From an actinobacterium SCGC AAA027-J17 (lineage in GTDB: Bacteria > Actinomycetota > Actinomycetes > Nanopelagicales > Nanopelagicaceae): a stretch of DNA of 54,636 bases. The DNA lies in assembly GCA_000383815.1 (NCBI GenBank), contig KB912765.1, forward strand, positions 25,828-80,463, read 5' to 3'. Positions within the stretch are counted from its first letter, which is position 1. Each line of letters opens with the position of its first letter. The notes under the pieces are model-generated. The model saw only the letters and a list, made by a program, of their open reading frames with translations, had not been told where the DNA came from and did no database searches. This document shows positions 24,001 to 33,555 of the stretch, one piece after another. Position numbers and translations under genes: made by a program.

Positions 24001-25529
24001 GGAGGATTTGTAACCTGCGCGAAGAGTTGAGCGAAATAATCGAAGAGAAGTCTTGGCTTTTGCGATAGAGCAGCGATCGGAGTATCTGTGCCCATTGAAC
24101 CTAATGGTTCAGCACCGTTTTTTGCCATCGGAGTGATGATTAATCGAATTTCCTCCTCGGTGTATCCAAAAGCACGTTGCCGTCTAACCACAGATGAGTG
24201 CGGATAAACAATATGTTCACGGGCTGGTAAGTCACTTAATCTAACCAAGCCAGCATGAAGCCAATCTGAGTATGGAGAAGCATTAGCAAGATTTTCTTTA
24301 ATCTCATCATCTTCGATGATGCGTCCCTCTTCAATGTCTACTAAGAACATTTTTCCAGGCTGCAGTCGACCTTTTCTAATAATGGATTCTGGTTTGAAAT
24401 CCAAAACACCCACCTCACTTGCCAATACAACTAATCCATCATCTGTTACCCAGAATCTAGAAGGTCTCAAACCATTTCGATCCAGTACTGCACCAACCTG
24501 TTTTCCATCGGTAAAGGTCACGCAAGCTGGTCCATCCCATGGCTCCATAAGTGATGAATGAAAAGAGTAAAAATCTTTTCTTGCCTTCGACATAGTTCTA
24601 TGATTTTCCCAAGCCTCTGGAATCATCATTAAAACCGAATGGGGCAAGCTTCTGCCACCTAAATACAAGAGCTCTAGAACCTCATCGAATGAAGCGGAAT
24701 CGCTACCGGAATTTTCCACAATCGGAAACAGTCGCTTTAGATCGCCGGGAATTAAATCACTCTCCAGCAGAGTTTCTCTAGCTCTCATCCAATTTCGATT
24801 TCCCTTTACCGTATTAATCTCTCCGTTATGAGCTATATATCGATATGGATGTGCAAGTGGCCAGGAAGGAAATGTGTTGGTTGAAAATCTTGAATGCACA
24901 AGCGCCATTGCCGATTCAACCAACGGGTTTGATAAATCTGGGAAAAACTCCTCTAACTGACCTGTAGTTAGCATTCCCTTATAAACAATTGTGCGAGAAG
25001 AAAGTGAGGATATGTAAATTGGCATGGTGTGTTCAATTCTTTTTCGGAAGCAAAAAGCCATTCTTTCTAAGACAATATCTCTTTCATCATTTAAGCCAGT
25101 GAGAAAAACTTGCTTGAAATCTGGCATCACTGAAAGTGCAGTTTTACCAATAGAGCTTGAGTTAATAGGCATATCACGCCAGCCGATAATTGATAAACCC
25201 TCCTCAGCTGCAATCTGATTGATTTTCTCGTTATTTAAAGGATTATTTTTTTGAACAAAAAAGATTCCAGTTGCATAGCTGCCAACTTTAGGCAGTTCAA
25301 ATGAAACAACTGATCGATAAAATTTGTCCGGCACCTGAATGAGAATTCCAGCACCGTCACCACTATCTGGTTCAGCACCTGATGCGCCTCGATGCTCTAA
25401 ATTGCGAAGTGCAGTTAACGCCTTACTAACAATTTCATGTGATTGTATTTTGTTAAGTGTTGCCACCATAGCCACACCGCATGCATCATGCTCATTGGCA
25501 GGGTCATACAGGCCAAGAGCGCTTGGCAT
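21030..25529 (-). CDS. gltB: Glutamate synthase, large (alpha) subunit
   Basis: 1499 residues from the ATG at 25529. The first 16 residues form a propeptide cut before Cys17 (DACGVAM), the glutaminase nucleophile. Then follow the glutaminase domain ([21 protein letters not shown]), the FMN-binding synthase domain with [15 protein letters not shown], the 3Fe-4S cysteines in [15 protein letters not shown], and the C-terminal GXGXG repeat domain. It makes two glutamates from glutamine and 2-oxoglutarate. An upstream in-frame TTG at 25601 is possible but has no support; a -10 hexamer seven bases before 25529 favours the ATG. Confidence 0.96.
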   Translation of the reverse strand: MPSALGLYDPANEHDACGVAMVATLNKIQSHEIVSKALTALRNLEHRGASGAEPDSGDGAGILIQVPDKFYRSVVSFELPKVGSYATGIFFVQKNNPLNNEKINQIAAEEGLSIIGWRDMPINSSSIGKTALSVMPDFKQVFLTGLNDERDIVLERMAFCFRKRIEHTMPIYISSLSSRTIVYKGMLTTGQLEEFFPDLSNPLVESAMALVHSRFSTNTFPSWPLAHPYRYIAHNGEINTVKGNRNWMRARETLLESDLIPGDLKRLFPIVENSGSDSASFDEVLELLYLGGRSLPHSVLMMIPEAWENHRTMSKARKDFYSFHSSLMEPWDGPACVTFTDGKQVGAVLDRNGLRPSRFWVTDDGLVVLASEVGVLDFKPESIIRKGRLQPGKMFLVDIEEGRIIEDDEIKENLANASPYSDWLHAGLVRLSDLPAREHIVYPHSSVVRRQRAFGYTEEEIRLIITPMAKNGAEPLGSMGTDTPIAALSQKPRLLFDYFAQLFAQVTNPPLDAIREELVTSLGGSIGPEHNLLDPGPASCRQISLQFPVIDNDELAKIIHVNADGDQPGFATHVVRGLFPIAGGGKSLVAKIEEIRAEVSAAIESGARIIVLSDRDGDAENAPIPSLLLTSAVHHHLIREKTRTKVGLVVESGEVREVHHVALLIGFGAAAVNPYLAMESAEDLVRQGVVTGITPEKAVRNLIKSLGKGVLKVMSKMGVSTIASYTGAQVFEAIGLSKEVVDEYFVGATSRLGGIGIDIIAQETIKRHHVAYPPGGEIPGSKKLQIGGEYQWRRDGEPHLFDPETVFTLQHATRSKRFDVFKRYTNRVDEQSRRLMTLRGLFQFKEGIRQPIPIDQVEPASEILKRFATGAMSYGSISQEAHETLAIAMNRIGGKSNTGEGGEDPARNKPDANGDLRRSAIKQVASGRFGVTSEYLVNADDIQIKMAQGAKPGEGGQLPGNKVYPWIAKVRYSTPGVGLISPPPHHDIYSIEDLAQLIHDLKNANNQARIHVKLVAEVGVGTVAAGVSKAHADVVLISGHDGGTGASPLTSLKHAGAPWELGLAEAQQTLILNDLRDRIVVQVDGQMKTGRDVLIAALLGAEEFGFATAPLVVSGCVMMRVCHLDTCPVGVATQNPELRKKFTGKPEFVETFFEYIAEEVRELLAQLGFRKLEDAIGQVEVLDTKAATEHWKASGLDLSPILVPPKANAVRSNTSQQDHGLTAALDNQLISLAKPALEGQKSLRLEMPIRNVNRTVGTMLGSEITRKYGGSGLPANTIDITFHGSAGQSFGAFIPSGLTLRLYGDSNDYVAKGLSGGRVIIRPDERATFKSNANVIAGNVIGYGATSGEIMISGVVGERFCVRNSGAHAIVEGVGDHGCEYMTGGTVVILGSIGRNFAAGMSGGMAFVLDLEESLVNTEMVDLLTLPAVHEDFVKSSLSNFFVESGSAVAKDLLSDWDKSKSRFTLVMPRDYARVLEVMAKAQREGMPVDNAVMEVVNG

Positions 25530-25536
25530 GGCAGAA

Positions 25537-25542
25537 AAACTA
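25537..25542 (-). promoter_or_regulatory. -10 hexamer for a leaderless gltB mRNA
   Basis: On minus, TAGTTT is followed by TTCTGCC and the gltB ATG at 25529. Confidence 0.6.
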
Positions 25543-25638
25543 GATTGTGATTGCAATGAAATTAGTCGCTCCCAGTAAGGGTCGGGACGACAATGGCCCA
25601 ACTTTAAATAAACCTGCAGGCAAAGGGTAGCAGGAGAG

Positions 25639-26343
25639 TTAGACCCCGGTCAGTCCTACCAGCCATCCAATTCCAGCTGTAATTGCAACCCCCAAGGCCC
25701 CGCCAGCAAATATTCGAAGTATGGTTCTAGGCAATGGCGCAGCAGCAATCTTTGCCGATATATACCCGGCTGCAATCAAACCAAAAGCAGTGAAGACTAA
25801 AACAAAACTAACTTGATTTACAGAGGAAAGTAATGCGCCGATTAATGGCACTAATCCTCCGGCTGTAAATGCAATCGCAGATGCAATACCGGCTTGAACT
25901 GGTCTAGCCCTGGTGTGATCAAAATGTCCGAGTTCATCTCTAAGGTGAGCATCAAGTGCATCATGCTTATGCATAGCGGTAACAACTTGACGTGCTAGCT
26001 CCTCTGTTAATCCTCTCTTGATGTAGATATCCATCAATTCATCAAACTCGCCTTCAGGATCCATTTCTAACTGTTTGATTTCTATTTCACGATCAGATTT
26101 TTCAATATCATTTTGGGATTTAACTGACACATACTCTCCTACTGCCATAGACATTGAACCAGCAGCTATTCCTGCTAACCCGGCAGTAATTAAGAAATCG
26201 CCTTTATCTGCGGCGGCAAAACCAATCATCAAACTTGCCGTTGAAACCAAGCCATCATTTGATCCCAGCACTGCTGCACGAAGCCAGCCAGCCTTATTTG
26301 CTCGATGCTCTAAATTTCGAGCTTGAACCTCTTCTAAACCCAT
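25639..26343 (-). CDS. VIT1/CCC1-family iron/manganese transporter
   Basis: 234 residues with the family N-terminus ([19 protein letters not shown] near 20-38), [20 protein letters not shown], a cytosolic Glu-rich helical insert around 85-140 likely to bind metal, and three further membrane helices. Related proteins move Fe2+ or Mn2+ out of the cytoplasm. It is placed between lgt and gltB; its -10 hexamer begins with the lgt stop codon. Confidence 0.9.
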   Translation of the reverse strand: MGLEEVQARNLEHRANKAGWLRAAVLGSNDGLVSTASLMIGFAAADKGDFLITAGLAGIAAGSMSMAVGEYVSVKSQNDIEKSDREIEIKQLEMDPEGEFDELMDIYIKRGLTEELARQVVTAMHKHDALDAHLRDELGHFDHTRARPVQAGIASAIAFTAGGLVPLIGALLSSVNQVSFVLVFTAFGLIAAGYISAKIAAAPLPRTILRIFAGGALGVAITAGIGWLVGLTGV

Positions 26344-26349
26344 TCCTAA

Positions 26350-26355
26350 ATACTA
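26350..26355 (-). promoter_or_regulatory. -10 hexamer of the VIT gene, sharing the lgt stop codon
   Basis: On minus, TAGTAT occupies 26355-26350, and its TAG is the lgt stop. Six bases follow before the ATG at 26343. Confidence 0.55.
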
Positions 26356-27186
26356 ACTTGCTACCGTCTTTTCTTTAGCATTGCCACGGCCCTTACTTCT
26401 TACAAGGTAAGCAAATGAAGAGATAATTACAATCAAACTAACCCAAATATTCAAGCGAAGGCCTAGTATCAAGTTCGCCTCATCAATTCGGAGCGCTTCA
26501 ATCCATAATCTGCCAATGGTGTAACCCAGCACATATAGAGCAAATACATCGCCACTTCTTGAAGCAAATCTCTTCAACATGCCTGGCAACTTAATCAAAA
26601 GATAAGCCACCAAAACACACCAAATTAACTCGTATAAAAATGTTGGATGGAATGTTTCAAATGATTCGTATCCGACAGGTCGCTTGAGTGGGTCAATTTC
26701 TAAACCCCAAGGCAGGGAGGTTGGTCTGCCAAAAAGCTCTTGGTTGAAATAATTGCCAACTCTGCCAATTGCTTGTGCAAGAACAACGCCAGGAGCTAAA
26801 CAATCTAACAACTGGGCAAAGCTTAAAGAAGTTTTGTGAGTCTTAAAGTAAAGATAGGCACCGAATGCCCCAAATGAAATGGCACCCCAAATACCTAATC
26901 CACCCTCCCAAATTCGAAGTGCATCAACTGGATCTCCATTAGCGCCAAAATATTGCTCTGGTGATGTTAAAACGTGATAAATGCGGCCGCCAATAATTCC
27001 AAATGGCACAGCCCAAATTGCAACCTCTGAAACATCATCAGAATTTCCACCCAGACTTGCATAACGCCTTTGTCCTAACCAAATTGCAGTTGCTATACCA
27101 ATTAGTATGCACAAAGCATAGAAATAGATAGTTAACGGACCAACCGAAAATGAAGATTGGGTAGGGCTTGGAAGTAAAAGCTGCAT
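26353..27186 (-). CDS. lgt: Prolipoprotein diacylglyceryl transferase
   Basis: 277 residues, seven membrane helices, with GGRIYHVLTSPEQYF near 70-84 and the signature GRVGNYFNQELFGRP near 141-155. It attaches diacylglycerol to the lipobox cysteine of prelipoproteins in the membrane; lspA, which acts next, is also in this window. It is co-oriented with the trp genes, as in other actinobacteria, and the DsbA-like gene ends 15 bases upstream. Confidence 0.97.
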   Translation of the reverse strand: MQLLLPSPTQSSFSVGPLTIYFYALCILIGIATAIWLGQRRYASLGGNSDDVSEVAIWAVPFGIIGGRIYHVLTSPEQYFGANGDPVDALRIWEGGLGIWGAISFGAFGAYLYFKTHKTSLSFAQLLDCLAPGVVLAQAIGRVGNYFNQELFGRPTSLPWGLEIDPLKRPVGYESFETFHPTFLYELIWCVLVAYLLIKLPGMLKRFASRSGDVFALYVLGYTIGRLWIEALRIDEANLILGLRLNIWVSLIVIISSFAYLVRSKGRGNAKEKTVAS

Positions 27187-27201
27187 TAAATTATTACAAA
27201 A

Positions 27202-27879
27202 CTATTTAACGCCGCCAGCGGCAAGTGCGGCTCTAAATTTAGCCAAATCACCATACTCACCTGCTTCTCTATCCAAAGCTTTGCCATTTACAAACACTGT
27301 TGGCGTTGAATTCACATCTGCTTTTCCTGAGGCGGTGGCGACATTGCTGGTCCACCTAACATACTTACCCTCGTTAACGCAGGATTCAAAATTGGATGAG
27401 GTAATTCCAATTGACTTACCCAATTGAGCTAAATACTCCTTGGACCATTTGCCAGTATTACTCTGGTCAGCTTGGTTTTGGAATAAGGCTAGATTCATAT
27501 CAACAAACTCATTTTCATCAGCTGCGCACGCCACAGCATTAGCTGCAAGAACTGATTCTGGTCCAATGAAACTCAATGGATGAACTACTACCTTGGCTTT
27601 TTTCTGAGCAATGACCTCATTTAAATATCCACCGTTAATAATTTCGAAATATTTACAGGCTACGCATTGATAGTCGACATAAACATCTATTGTCGGAGTA
27701 CTTTCTGGGTTCAACACAATTCCATAACCATCTGCCTCTGAGACAGTTGCTGGCACGGCGGCGGTAGAACTAGATCTGTTGCTAATCAAAGAAAAAACAA
27801 CGCCCACTACAACGATGAAAGAAATCATTCCAATCACCAGATTGCGAGTTCCTTTATCACCAGAAGAATTCGATCCCAT
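27202..27879 (-). CDS. Membrane-anchored DsbA-like thiol:disulfide protein
   Basis: 225 residues from the ATG at 27879, chosen because AAGGAG lies five bases upstream; GTG codons just before are alternatives. One membrane helix at about 14-33 anchors a periplasm-side thioredoxin-fold domain with active site CVAC (Cys72-Cys75) and a cis-proline region STPTVFVNG. It resembles DsbA/thioredoxin_4 proteins that form or shuffle disulfides in exported proteins. It follows the MauE-like gene by nine bases, its likely electron partner. Confidence 0.88.
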   Translation of the reverse strand: MGSNSSGDKGTRNLVIGMISFIVVVGVVFSLISNRSSSTAAVPATVSEADGYGIVLNPESTPTIDVYVDYQCVACKYFEIINGGYLNEVIAQKKAKVVVHPLSFIGPESVLAANAVACAADENEFVDMNLALFQNQADQSNTGKWSKEYLAQLGKSIGITSSNFESCVNEGKYVRWTSNVATASGKADVNSTPTVFVNGKALDREAGEYGDLAKFRAALAAGGVK

Positions 27880-27888
27880 CACCACTCC

Positions 27889-28347
27889 TTATTTGTCTAA
27901 TCCAAATTTACCCTTTGGAAAATAATAAAGGTAAACACCCAATAACAGGAATCCTATATCTCTGAGTATGGTCGATAGATACTTAGTCTCTTCCGGAGCA
28001 ATTTCACCGCCACCACCGAAACACCCACAGTCAATACTCAGGCCTCGAGCCCAAGCCTGTGCAATTGCGACAACAAATGCCAGCATAGTTAATGCACCTA
28101 ACAAACCAACGATCGAAACAGCTACTCCAACAATTAGTAGTAAGCCCATTCCAATTTCAATCCATGGCAGGACAAAACCTAGAAAATTTGCTAAACCAAC
28201 TGGCAGCATTTCATAAGCCCGAACTGACATCGCAGATTTTTGTAAGTTACCAATCTTCAATCCACCAGCGGCCAGCAAAACACCGCCTAGACCCAGGCGC
28301 GCAAGTAAAGTCAACCAAGGTTGATAAAGTTTAAACTTATCTTGCAT
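27889..28347 (-). CDS. MauE/DoxX-like membrane protein
   Basis: 152 residues with four membrane helices and a conserved CGCF motif (Cys107, Cys109) at an exposed loop. MauE-type proteins handle electrons for periplasmic disulfide proteins. The ATG at 28347 lies inside the 3' end of trpA and has GAAGGAG upstream, so it is read from the trp transcript. With the next gene it forms a probable disulfide-forming pair; direction of electron flow is inferred. Confidence 0.85.
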   Translation of the reverse strand: MQDKFKLYQPWLTLLARLGLGGVLLAAGGLKIGNLQKSAMSVRAYEMLPVGLANFLGFVLPWIEIGMGLLLIVGVAVSIVGLLGALTMLAFVVAIAQAWARGLSIDCGCFGGGGEIAPEETKYLSTILRDIGFLLLGVYLYYFPKGKFGLDK

Positions 28348-29140
28348 CACGAACTCCTTCAGATAAAGATTTTGCTAATTGCTTAATCTTTTTCAAGCCA
28401 CTTCTACCAGAACCATGTTCTTGAACTATCTTAATAAAGGCAGAGCCAACAATAACTCCATCTGCATACTTTGCCACTTCTCGCGCTTGCTCCTTAGTAG
28501 AAACTCCCAAACCTACTGCAACTGGTGTATTACTAACTTTTCTAATGCGCTCAACAAGTGACTTAGCGTTTCCTGAGACTGCATCACGAGTTCCAGTAAC
28601 CCCCATCAAGCTTGCTGCGTAGATAAAGCCTGAACAGTTGGCAGTGACTTTGGACAACCGCTCATCAGTAGTACTGGGTGCTACAACATAAATACTGTCA
28701 ATAGAATTCTTGATTGACTCTCGATGCCAATCTGCTGATTCCTCCACCGTTAGATCAGGAGTAATGACGCCACTACCTCCCATTTTGGCAACCATTTGGG
28801 CAAAATTTGCACAACCGTATTTTTCGATCGGGCTCCAGTAACTCATAATCATTGCAGGCACCTTATGTTGCGCAGTAATTCGAAGCAGTTCAAAAACTTC
28901 TTTAGCTCCTGCTCCATTTTTTATTGCCTCTTCTGAAGCAGCCTGAATCACCGGGCCATCCATAACTGGATCTGAGTATGGGTAGCCAATTTCAATTGCA
29001 TCGACACCACCGTCGATCATGCTTTTTATAATTTTTACAGAACTCTTTTGGTCAGGATAACCTGCCGGGAGATAACCAATTAATGCTGCACGATTTTCTG
29101 TTTTAGCTTTTGCAAACATTTTTTCTAAGGTGGTACTCAT
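28337..29140 (-). CDS. trpA: Tryptophan synthase, alpha subunit
   Basis: 267 residues with catalytic Glu50 and Asp61 in IEIGYPYSDPVMDGP, GYLPAGYPD near 22-30 and GVTGTRDAVS in the phosphate-binding region. It cleaves indole-3-glycerol phosphate and channels indole to TrpB. The start overlaps the trpB stop by one base (TAATG). Confidence 0.97.
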   Translation of the reverse strand: MSTTLEKMFAKAKTENRAALIGYLPAGYPDQKSSVKIIKSMIDGGVDAIEIGYPYSDPVMDGPVIQAASEEAIKNGAGAKEVFELLRITAQHKVPAMIMSYWSPIEKYGCANFAQMVAKMGGSGVITPDLTVEESADWHRESIKNSIDSIYVVAPSTTDERLSKVTANCSGFIYAASLMGVTGTRDAVSGNAKSLVERIRKVSNTPVAVGLGVSTKEQAREVAKYADGVIVGSAFIKIVQEHGSGRSGLKKIKQLAKSLSEGVRDAR

Positions 29141-30354
29141 TAACTAGGTAGTCCAAAGTATTCAGCTGCTGTTTGCACATCCTTATCGCCACGACCCGAC
29201 AAGTTAATCAAAATTGTGGCTTCTTTTCCTAATTCATTACCTATTTCTAACGCTCCTGCCAACGCATGGGCAGTTTCAATTGCCGGAATGATTCCTTCTG
29301 ACTTGCATAACAAAGAGAAGGCATACATTGCTTGATCATCTGTTATAGAACGGTACTCGGCTCTACCAATGTCATTGAGATATGCGTGCTCAGGCCCTAC
29401 ACCGGGGTAATCCAAGCCAGCTGAGATTGAATGTGATTCAATCGTTTGTCCATCGGAATCTTGCAGAACATAAGAACGAGTACCGTGGAGAACGCCAGGC
29501 TTACCGCCAGAAATTGTTGACGCATGCAACCCTGTTTCTATTCCTTTACCGCCAGCTTCTAAACCAATTAATCGCACGGACTTGTCATCAATGAATGGGT
29601 GGAATATTCCAATTGCATTTGAACCGCCGCCAACGCAGGCTAAAACAGCATCAGGAAGTTTGCCGGTTAGGGCTAACACTTGCTCCCTAGCTTCTACGCC
29701 AATAATTCTTTGAAAATCCCTGACCATCGTTGGAAACGGATGCGGACCAGCGACAGTACCGAGTAAGTAATGAGTCGTTGAAACATTAGTAACCCAATCA
29801 CGCATTGCCTCGTTGATTGCATCTTTCAATGTTTTAGATCCTTGAGTAACAGGAACCACTGTTGCACCCAGAAGCTTCATTCTGGCAACATTTAAAGCTT
29901 GCCTTTTTGTATCAGCCTCTCCCATATAGACAACACACTCAAGACCAAATAATGCTGCTGCAGTTGCTGAGGCAACACCATGTTGGCCAGCGCCAGTTTC
30001 GGCAATGATTCGTTTTTTACCCATACGTTTTGTTAATAGAGCCTGCCCTAAAACGTTATTAATTTTATGACTACCCGTATGGTTTAGATCTTCACGTTTC
30101 AAAAGTATTCGTGCCCCACCTGCATACTCAGCAAATCTCTTAGCATCGGTCAAAATACTTGGACGACCGCTATAAGTTTTATGAAGCTCTGTTAACTCGG
30201 CTTGAAACTTTGGATCTGCCTGCGCTGATATATGAGCAGCTGATAACTCATCTAAGGCAGCAATTAATGCCTCGGGAACAAATCGGCCGCCGTAAGGACC
30301 AAAATGTCCAGTTACATTTGAATCTAAATCGTCAGTTTTTTTACCAGTTGCCAT
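29140..30354 (-). CDS. trpB: Tryptophan synthase, beta subunit
   Basis: 404 residues with the PLP lysine Lys97 in [17 protein letters not shown] and the phosphate loop [10 protein letters not shown]. It condenses indole and serine. Though inside the trp gene run, it has its own -10-like hexamer TAAACT six bases before the ATG, so an internal leaderless transcript is possible. Confidence 0.97.
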   Translation of the reverse strand: MATGKKTDDLDSNVTGHFGPYGGRFVPEALIAALDELSAAHISAQADPKFQAELTELHKTYSGRPSILTDAKRFAEYAGGARILLKREDLNHTGSHKINNVLGQALLTKRMGKKRIIAETGAGQHGVASATAAALFGLECVVYMGEADTKRQALNVARMKLLGATVVPVTQGSKTLKDAINEAMRDWVTNVSTTHYLLGTVAGPHPFPTMVRDFQRIIGVEAREQVLALTGKLPDAVLACVGGGSNAIGIFHPFIDDKSVRLIGLEAGGKGIETGLHASTISGGKPGVLHGTRSYVLQDSDGQTIESHSISAGLDYPGVGPEHAYLNDIGRAEYRSITDDQAMYAFSLLCKSEGIIPAIETAHALAGALEIGNELGKEATILINLSGRGDKDVQTAAEYFGLPS

Positions 30355-30360
30355 AGTTGT

Positions 30361-30366
30361 AGTTTA
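30361..30366 (-). promoter_or_regulatory. -10 hexamer for a possible leaderless trpB mRNA
   Basis: On minus, TAAACT is followed by ACAACT and the trpB ATG at 30354. It lies in the 20-base trpC-trpB gap. Confidence 0.5.
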
Positions 30367-30374
30367 TTGGCTCC

Positions 30375-31154
30375 CTACCGGTTTAGAAGTTCTTTAATCG
30401 TATGAACTGGATTACCTGCTTTTACTAAGCTCTCGCCAATCAAAACCGCATTTGCGCCTAATCTCTCAACTAATGCAACCTGCTTGCGAGTACTAATTCC
30501 AGATTCAGCTACTTTTATAAGATCTTTAGGCAATTCGGGGAGAATTGACTCAAAGACCTTCTCACTAACCTCTAATGTCTTAAGGTTTCTTGAATTAACG
30601 CCAATAATTCTCGCACCAATTTCTATGGCTTTTTCCGCTTCATCCATGTCATGGATTTCAACTAATACATCCATCCCTAACTCTGTTGATAGCTGGTAGA
30701 AATCTTTTAATTGAGAGTTTGAAAGACCAGCCACAATTAGCAGAATCAAATCAGCGCCCAAAATACGTGACTCAAAAACCTGAAATTCAGTAACTATAAA
30801 ATCCTTTCGTAATACTGGAAGGTCTATTGCAGATCTAACGGAGATCAAATCGGCAATACTTCCTTTAAATCTGCGCTCTTCAGTTAAAACACTTATCAGG
30901 TCTGCTCCTCCCTCTTGATACTTTTCCGCAAGCAACTGAGGATCAGGAATCGCAGCTAACTCCCCTTTACTAGGTGAAGATCGCTTTACCTCCGCTATCA
31001 ATCGCATCCCAGGCTGATTCAAAGATTTATAAGCTCCTCTTAATGGCGGTGCGTTTTCAATCTGTTCACGTAATTGGCTTATTGGCACAACTCTTTTTTC
31101 AACATCCTCTAGAACACCTTCAATAATTAATTTTAAAACATTTGAATCACTCAT
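30375..31154 (-). CDS. trpC: Indole-3-glycerol phosphate synthase
   Basis: 259 residues, single-domain TIM barrel without a TrpF fusion. Visible motifs are RLIAEVKRSSPSKG, VLRKDFIV, IIGVNSRNLKTLEV and AESGI. It closes the indole ring from the carboxyphenylamino deoxyribulose phosphate. Its start overlaps the stop of the small membrane protein by eight bases. Confidence 0.97.
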   Translation of the reverse strand: MSDSNVLKLIIEGVLEDVEKRVVPISQLREQIENAPPLRGAYKSLNQPGMRLIAEVKRSSPSKGELAAIPDPQLLAEKYQEGGADLISVLTEERRFKGSIADLISVRSAIDLPVLRKDFIVTEFQVFESRILGADLILLIVAGLSNSQLKDFYQLSTELGMDVLVEIHDMDEAEKAIEIGARIIGVNSRNLKTLEVSEKVFESILPELPKDLIKVAESGISTRKQVALVERLGANAVLIGESLVKAGNPVHTIKELLNR

Positions 31155-31302
31155 CAGTTGGGTCTACTCCCTCCGATAACGAGTTCCATTTACTCCGGGG
31201 TTTTTTATCATACTTATTCATCGCTCCTCGCTTACTTAAACGAAAAATCAAAAACCCAGCTACGACAATGATGATTAAACTTCCAACGACCGACTCTCTC
31301 AT
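31147..31302 (-). CDS. 51-residue Trp-associated membrane protein (short form)
   Basis: A small gene in the trpE-trpC gap. ATG at 31302 overlaps the trpE stop as ATGA, and its TGA at 31147-31149 lies inside the trpC start, so it is coupled on both sides. The product has one membrane helix (about residues 5-20), a basic stretch, and the tail WNSLSEGVDPTDE. Longer membrane proteins at this place in other actinobacterial trp operons end in a similar W-x-x-L-x-x-G-x-DPT tail (family recalled from memory). This would be a version with only the last helix and tail. Function unknown. Confidence 0.78.
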   Translation of the reverse strand: MRESVVGSLIIIVVAGFLIFRLSKRGAMNKYDKKPRSKWNSLSEGVDPTDE

Positions 31303-32798
31303 TTTGCACCAGCCATAGCATTTGCCGTAGCGATGGCTCCCAAGACTGCAGCAGCTTTATTAATACACTCTTGGTTTTCAGATGCTGGATCTGAATCGGC
31401 AACAATTCCAGCGCCGGCTTGTACATAAGCAATTCCATCTTTTATCACTGCAGTTCTAATTGCAATGCAGGCATCTATGTTTCCTGTGAAATCAAGGTAA
31501 CCAATTGTTCCCCCATAAACGCCACGTCTAGTTGGTTCATGCTCTTCAATTATTTCCATCGCTCTAGGTTTTGGGGCACCAGATAATGTGCCAGCTGGAA
31601 ATACTGAGAACAAAGCTTCAATCGGTGAGGTTTTTGGTAACAGTTTTCCTACAACTGTGGAAACAATATGCATTACATGAGAATACTTTTCAATCTGCAT
31701 AAATTGAGTTACTTCAACTGACCCTGGCTTACAAACTCTGCCCAAATCATTTCTGCCTAAATCAACTAACATCAAATGCTCAGCCCGTTCCTTAGGATCT
31801 TTTAGAAGTTCATCGGCGATGACCTGATCCTGCTGGCTATCTATTCCCCGCGCTCTAGTTCCTGCGATTGGATGAATTACTACATCATCACCGGTCACCT
31901 TAACCAAAGCCTCTGGGCTTGATCCCACAATTGATAAACCATCGTTGAACCGAAATAGATACATATATGGACTTGGGTTTTGTTCACGTAATACTCGATA
32001 TAGATCAAAGGGTTCAGCTAACGCTGGCATGGAAAATCGCTGTGACAAAACAACCTGGAACGCCTCGCCAGATTTGATCTCCTCTTTAATTAATTTAACC
32101 TTGGCGATGTAGCTCTCATCAGTTGTATTTCGATCAAACTCCGGTGACTTACGGCTTTGCAGATCTAAATACTGATCCTGGCTCGGCTTTGTTAAATCTT
32201 CCTCCATTTTATTTAATCGCTCTATAGCTGTTTGGTATGCCAAATCCACTCGCTCAGAACTGCCATCCCAATTTATGGCGTTTGCTATCAAAGTAATCTC
32301 ACCTAGATGATGATCAAAAACTGCTAAATCAGAGGTGAGCATCATCGCTATTTCCGGAATTGCAACATCTTTTTTAGAATGATTTGCCAACTTTTCAAGC
32401 CGGCGAACAATTTCATAACTTAAATAACCCACTAGCCCACCGGTAAGTGGCGGTAAACCCTCCATCTTTGGTGACTTTAAATGTGCAGTAGAAATTCTCA
32501 GCGCATCAAGAGGATAAATATCTGTTGGAGCTCCAGCTGGCATTACACCTACCCAAGTGGCCAATCCATTTGCTTCAGTTAAAGTGGCTTGGCTATTGAC
32601 GCCAATAAACGAGTATCGAGCCCATATACCTGACTCAGCTGATTCAAGTAAAAAAGTTCCAGATCTATGGTTTGTTAGTTTGCTATAGATAGATAATGGA
32701 GTTTGGTTTTTATCAATGATTTTCCTTGATACGGGGATTACATTAAAGTTGCGCGCATACTCGCGAAACTTATCCAATGATAAATCTGTCTCTTCCAC
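31299..32798 (-). CDS. trpE: Anthranilate synthase component I
   Basis: 499 residues from a GTG, with the chorismate-binding C-terminal domain: IAGTRARG, DLGRNDLGRV, GTLSGAPKPRAMEII and YVQAGAGIV. There is no fused glutaminase, so TrpG must come from elsewhere. It performs the first committed step of tryptophan synthesis. The 39-base gap from priA is too short for a trp attenuator with leader peptide. Confidence 0.96.
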   Translation of the reverse strand: MEETDLSLDKFREYARNFNVIPVSRKIIDKNQTPLSIYSKLTNHRSGTFLLESAESGIWARYSFIGVNSQATLTEANGLATWVGVMPAGAPTDIYPLDALRISTAHLKSPKMEGLPPLTGGLVGYLSYEIVRRLEKLANHSKKDVAIPEIAMMLTSDLAVFDHHLGEITLIANAINWDGSSERVDLAYQTAIERLNKMEEDLTKPSQDQYLDLQSRKSPEFDRNTTDESYIAKVKLIKEEIKSGEAFQVVLSQRFSMPALAEPFDLYRVLREQNPSPYMYLFRFNDGLSIVGSSPEALVKVTGDDVVIHPIAGTRARGIDSQQDQVIADELLKDPKERAEHLMLVDLGRNDLGRVCKPGSVEVTQFMQIEKYSHVMHIVSTVVGKLLPKTSPIEALFSVFPAGTLSGAPKPRAMEIIEEHEPTRRGVYGGTIGYLDFTGNIDACIAIRTAVIKDGIAYVQAGAGIVADSDPASENQECINKAAAVLGAIATANAMAGAK

Positions 32799-32837
32799 TT
32801 GCCTATTCTGCCGTAATTAGCCAGCAGCTGGCGCCGC

Positions 32838-33548
32838 TTACTTATAGCAAGTATCTAAGGCTTCAATGAGGTTGATTTGACCTGCGTATAACGCCTTTCC
32901 TACCACTACGCCATCGATTCCGATCTGACGCAACTTTGCTAAATCAGAGAGCGCTCCTACTCCACCACTTGAAACAATTGAGGATGAACTCTTCTGCTGG
33001 ATTTTTGCCAGTAAGTTAAAGTTTGGTCCAATCATTGTTCCATCACTTGTATTTTCCGTTACTACATACCTTTTGCATCCAGCAGCTTCCAATTTGCTTA
33101 AACTCTCCCAAAGATCCCCAACAACTACCCCACTTCCTCTTGCAGTTAACACCTCATCAGCAACATCTAGTGAGATACAAACCCGATTTGAGTGTGTTTC
33201 TAGAATTGATTCAACCCAATCCATATTCAATAGTGCTGATGTGGACAGATTGATCCATTTTGCACTCGTGGTCAAAGACAAATTAAGAATCTCTTGATTG
33301 GCTATTCCCCCTGATAATTGGGTATCTACCCCTGCTGAGTTAATCAAATTAGAGATCAGATCAAAATTACTTCCAGTGGAATAAGCTGCATCTAAATCAA
33401 CTAGATGAATCCATTTACATCCAGCTGAAGTAAATGACTCAATTACTTGCTGCGGCGAACCCTTGTAATAATTTTCAGCAATATCGATTGTTTGAGTTAT
33501 TTGGCCAGATTTAATATCTACAGCCGGTAAAAACTCAAGAGGCTTCAT
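32838..33548 (-). CDS. priA: PriA/HisA-family phosphoribosyl isomerase with altered substrate residues
   Basis: 236 residues, HisA-type barrel. Both catalytic aspartates are kept, Asp11 in PAVD and the Asp of TSDGT, as are LSGGI and SSGGV phosphate loops. Actinobacterial PriA serves both histidine (ProFAR) and tryptophan (PRA) isomerisation. By alignment from memory to mycobacterial PriA, Arg19 is Gln here, the preceding Arg of the GRAVR motif is Gln, and Trp145 of the RGW loop is Ser. It stands next to trpE and no trpF is in the window. Specificity is therefore uncertain: dual, HisA-only or TrpF-only. Confidence 0.85.
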   Translation of the reverse strand: MKPLEFLPAVDIKSGQITQTIDIAENYYKGSPQQVIESFTSAGCKWIHLVDLDAAYSTGSNFDLISNLINSAGVDTQLSGGIANQEILNLSLTTSAKWINLSTSALLNMDWVESILETHSNRVCISLDVADEVLTARGSGVVVGDLWESLSKLEAAGCKRYVVTENTSDGTMIGPNFNLLAKIQQKSSSSIVSSGGVGALSDLAKLRQIGIDGVVVGKALYAGQINLIEALDTCYK

Positions 33549-33555
33549 TTTACTT

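Noticed and set aside
32799-32837. trp attenuator or leader peptide before trpE
   Set aside because: The gap is only 39 bases, with one 6-bp palindrome (32820-32832), no Trp-codon leader peptide and no T run.
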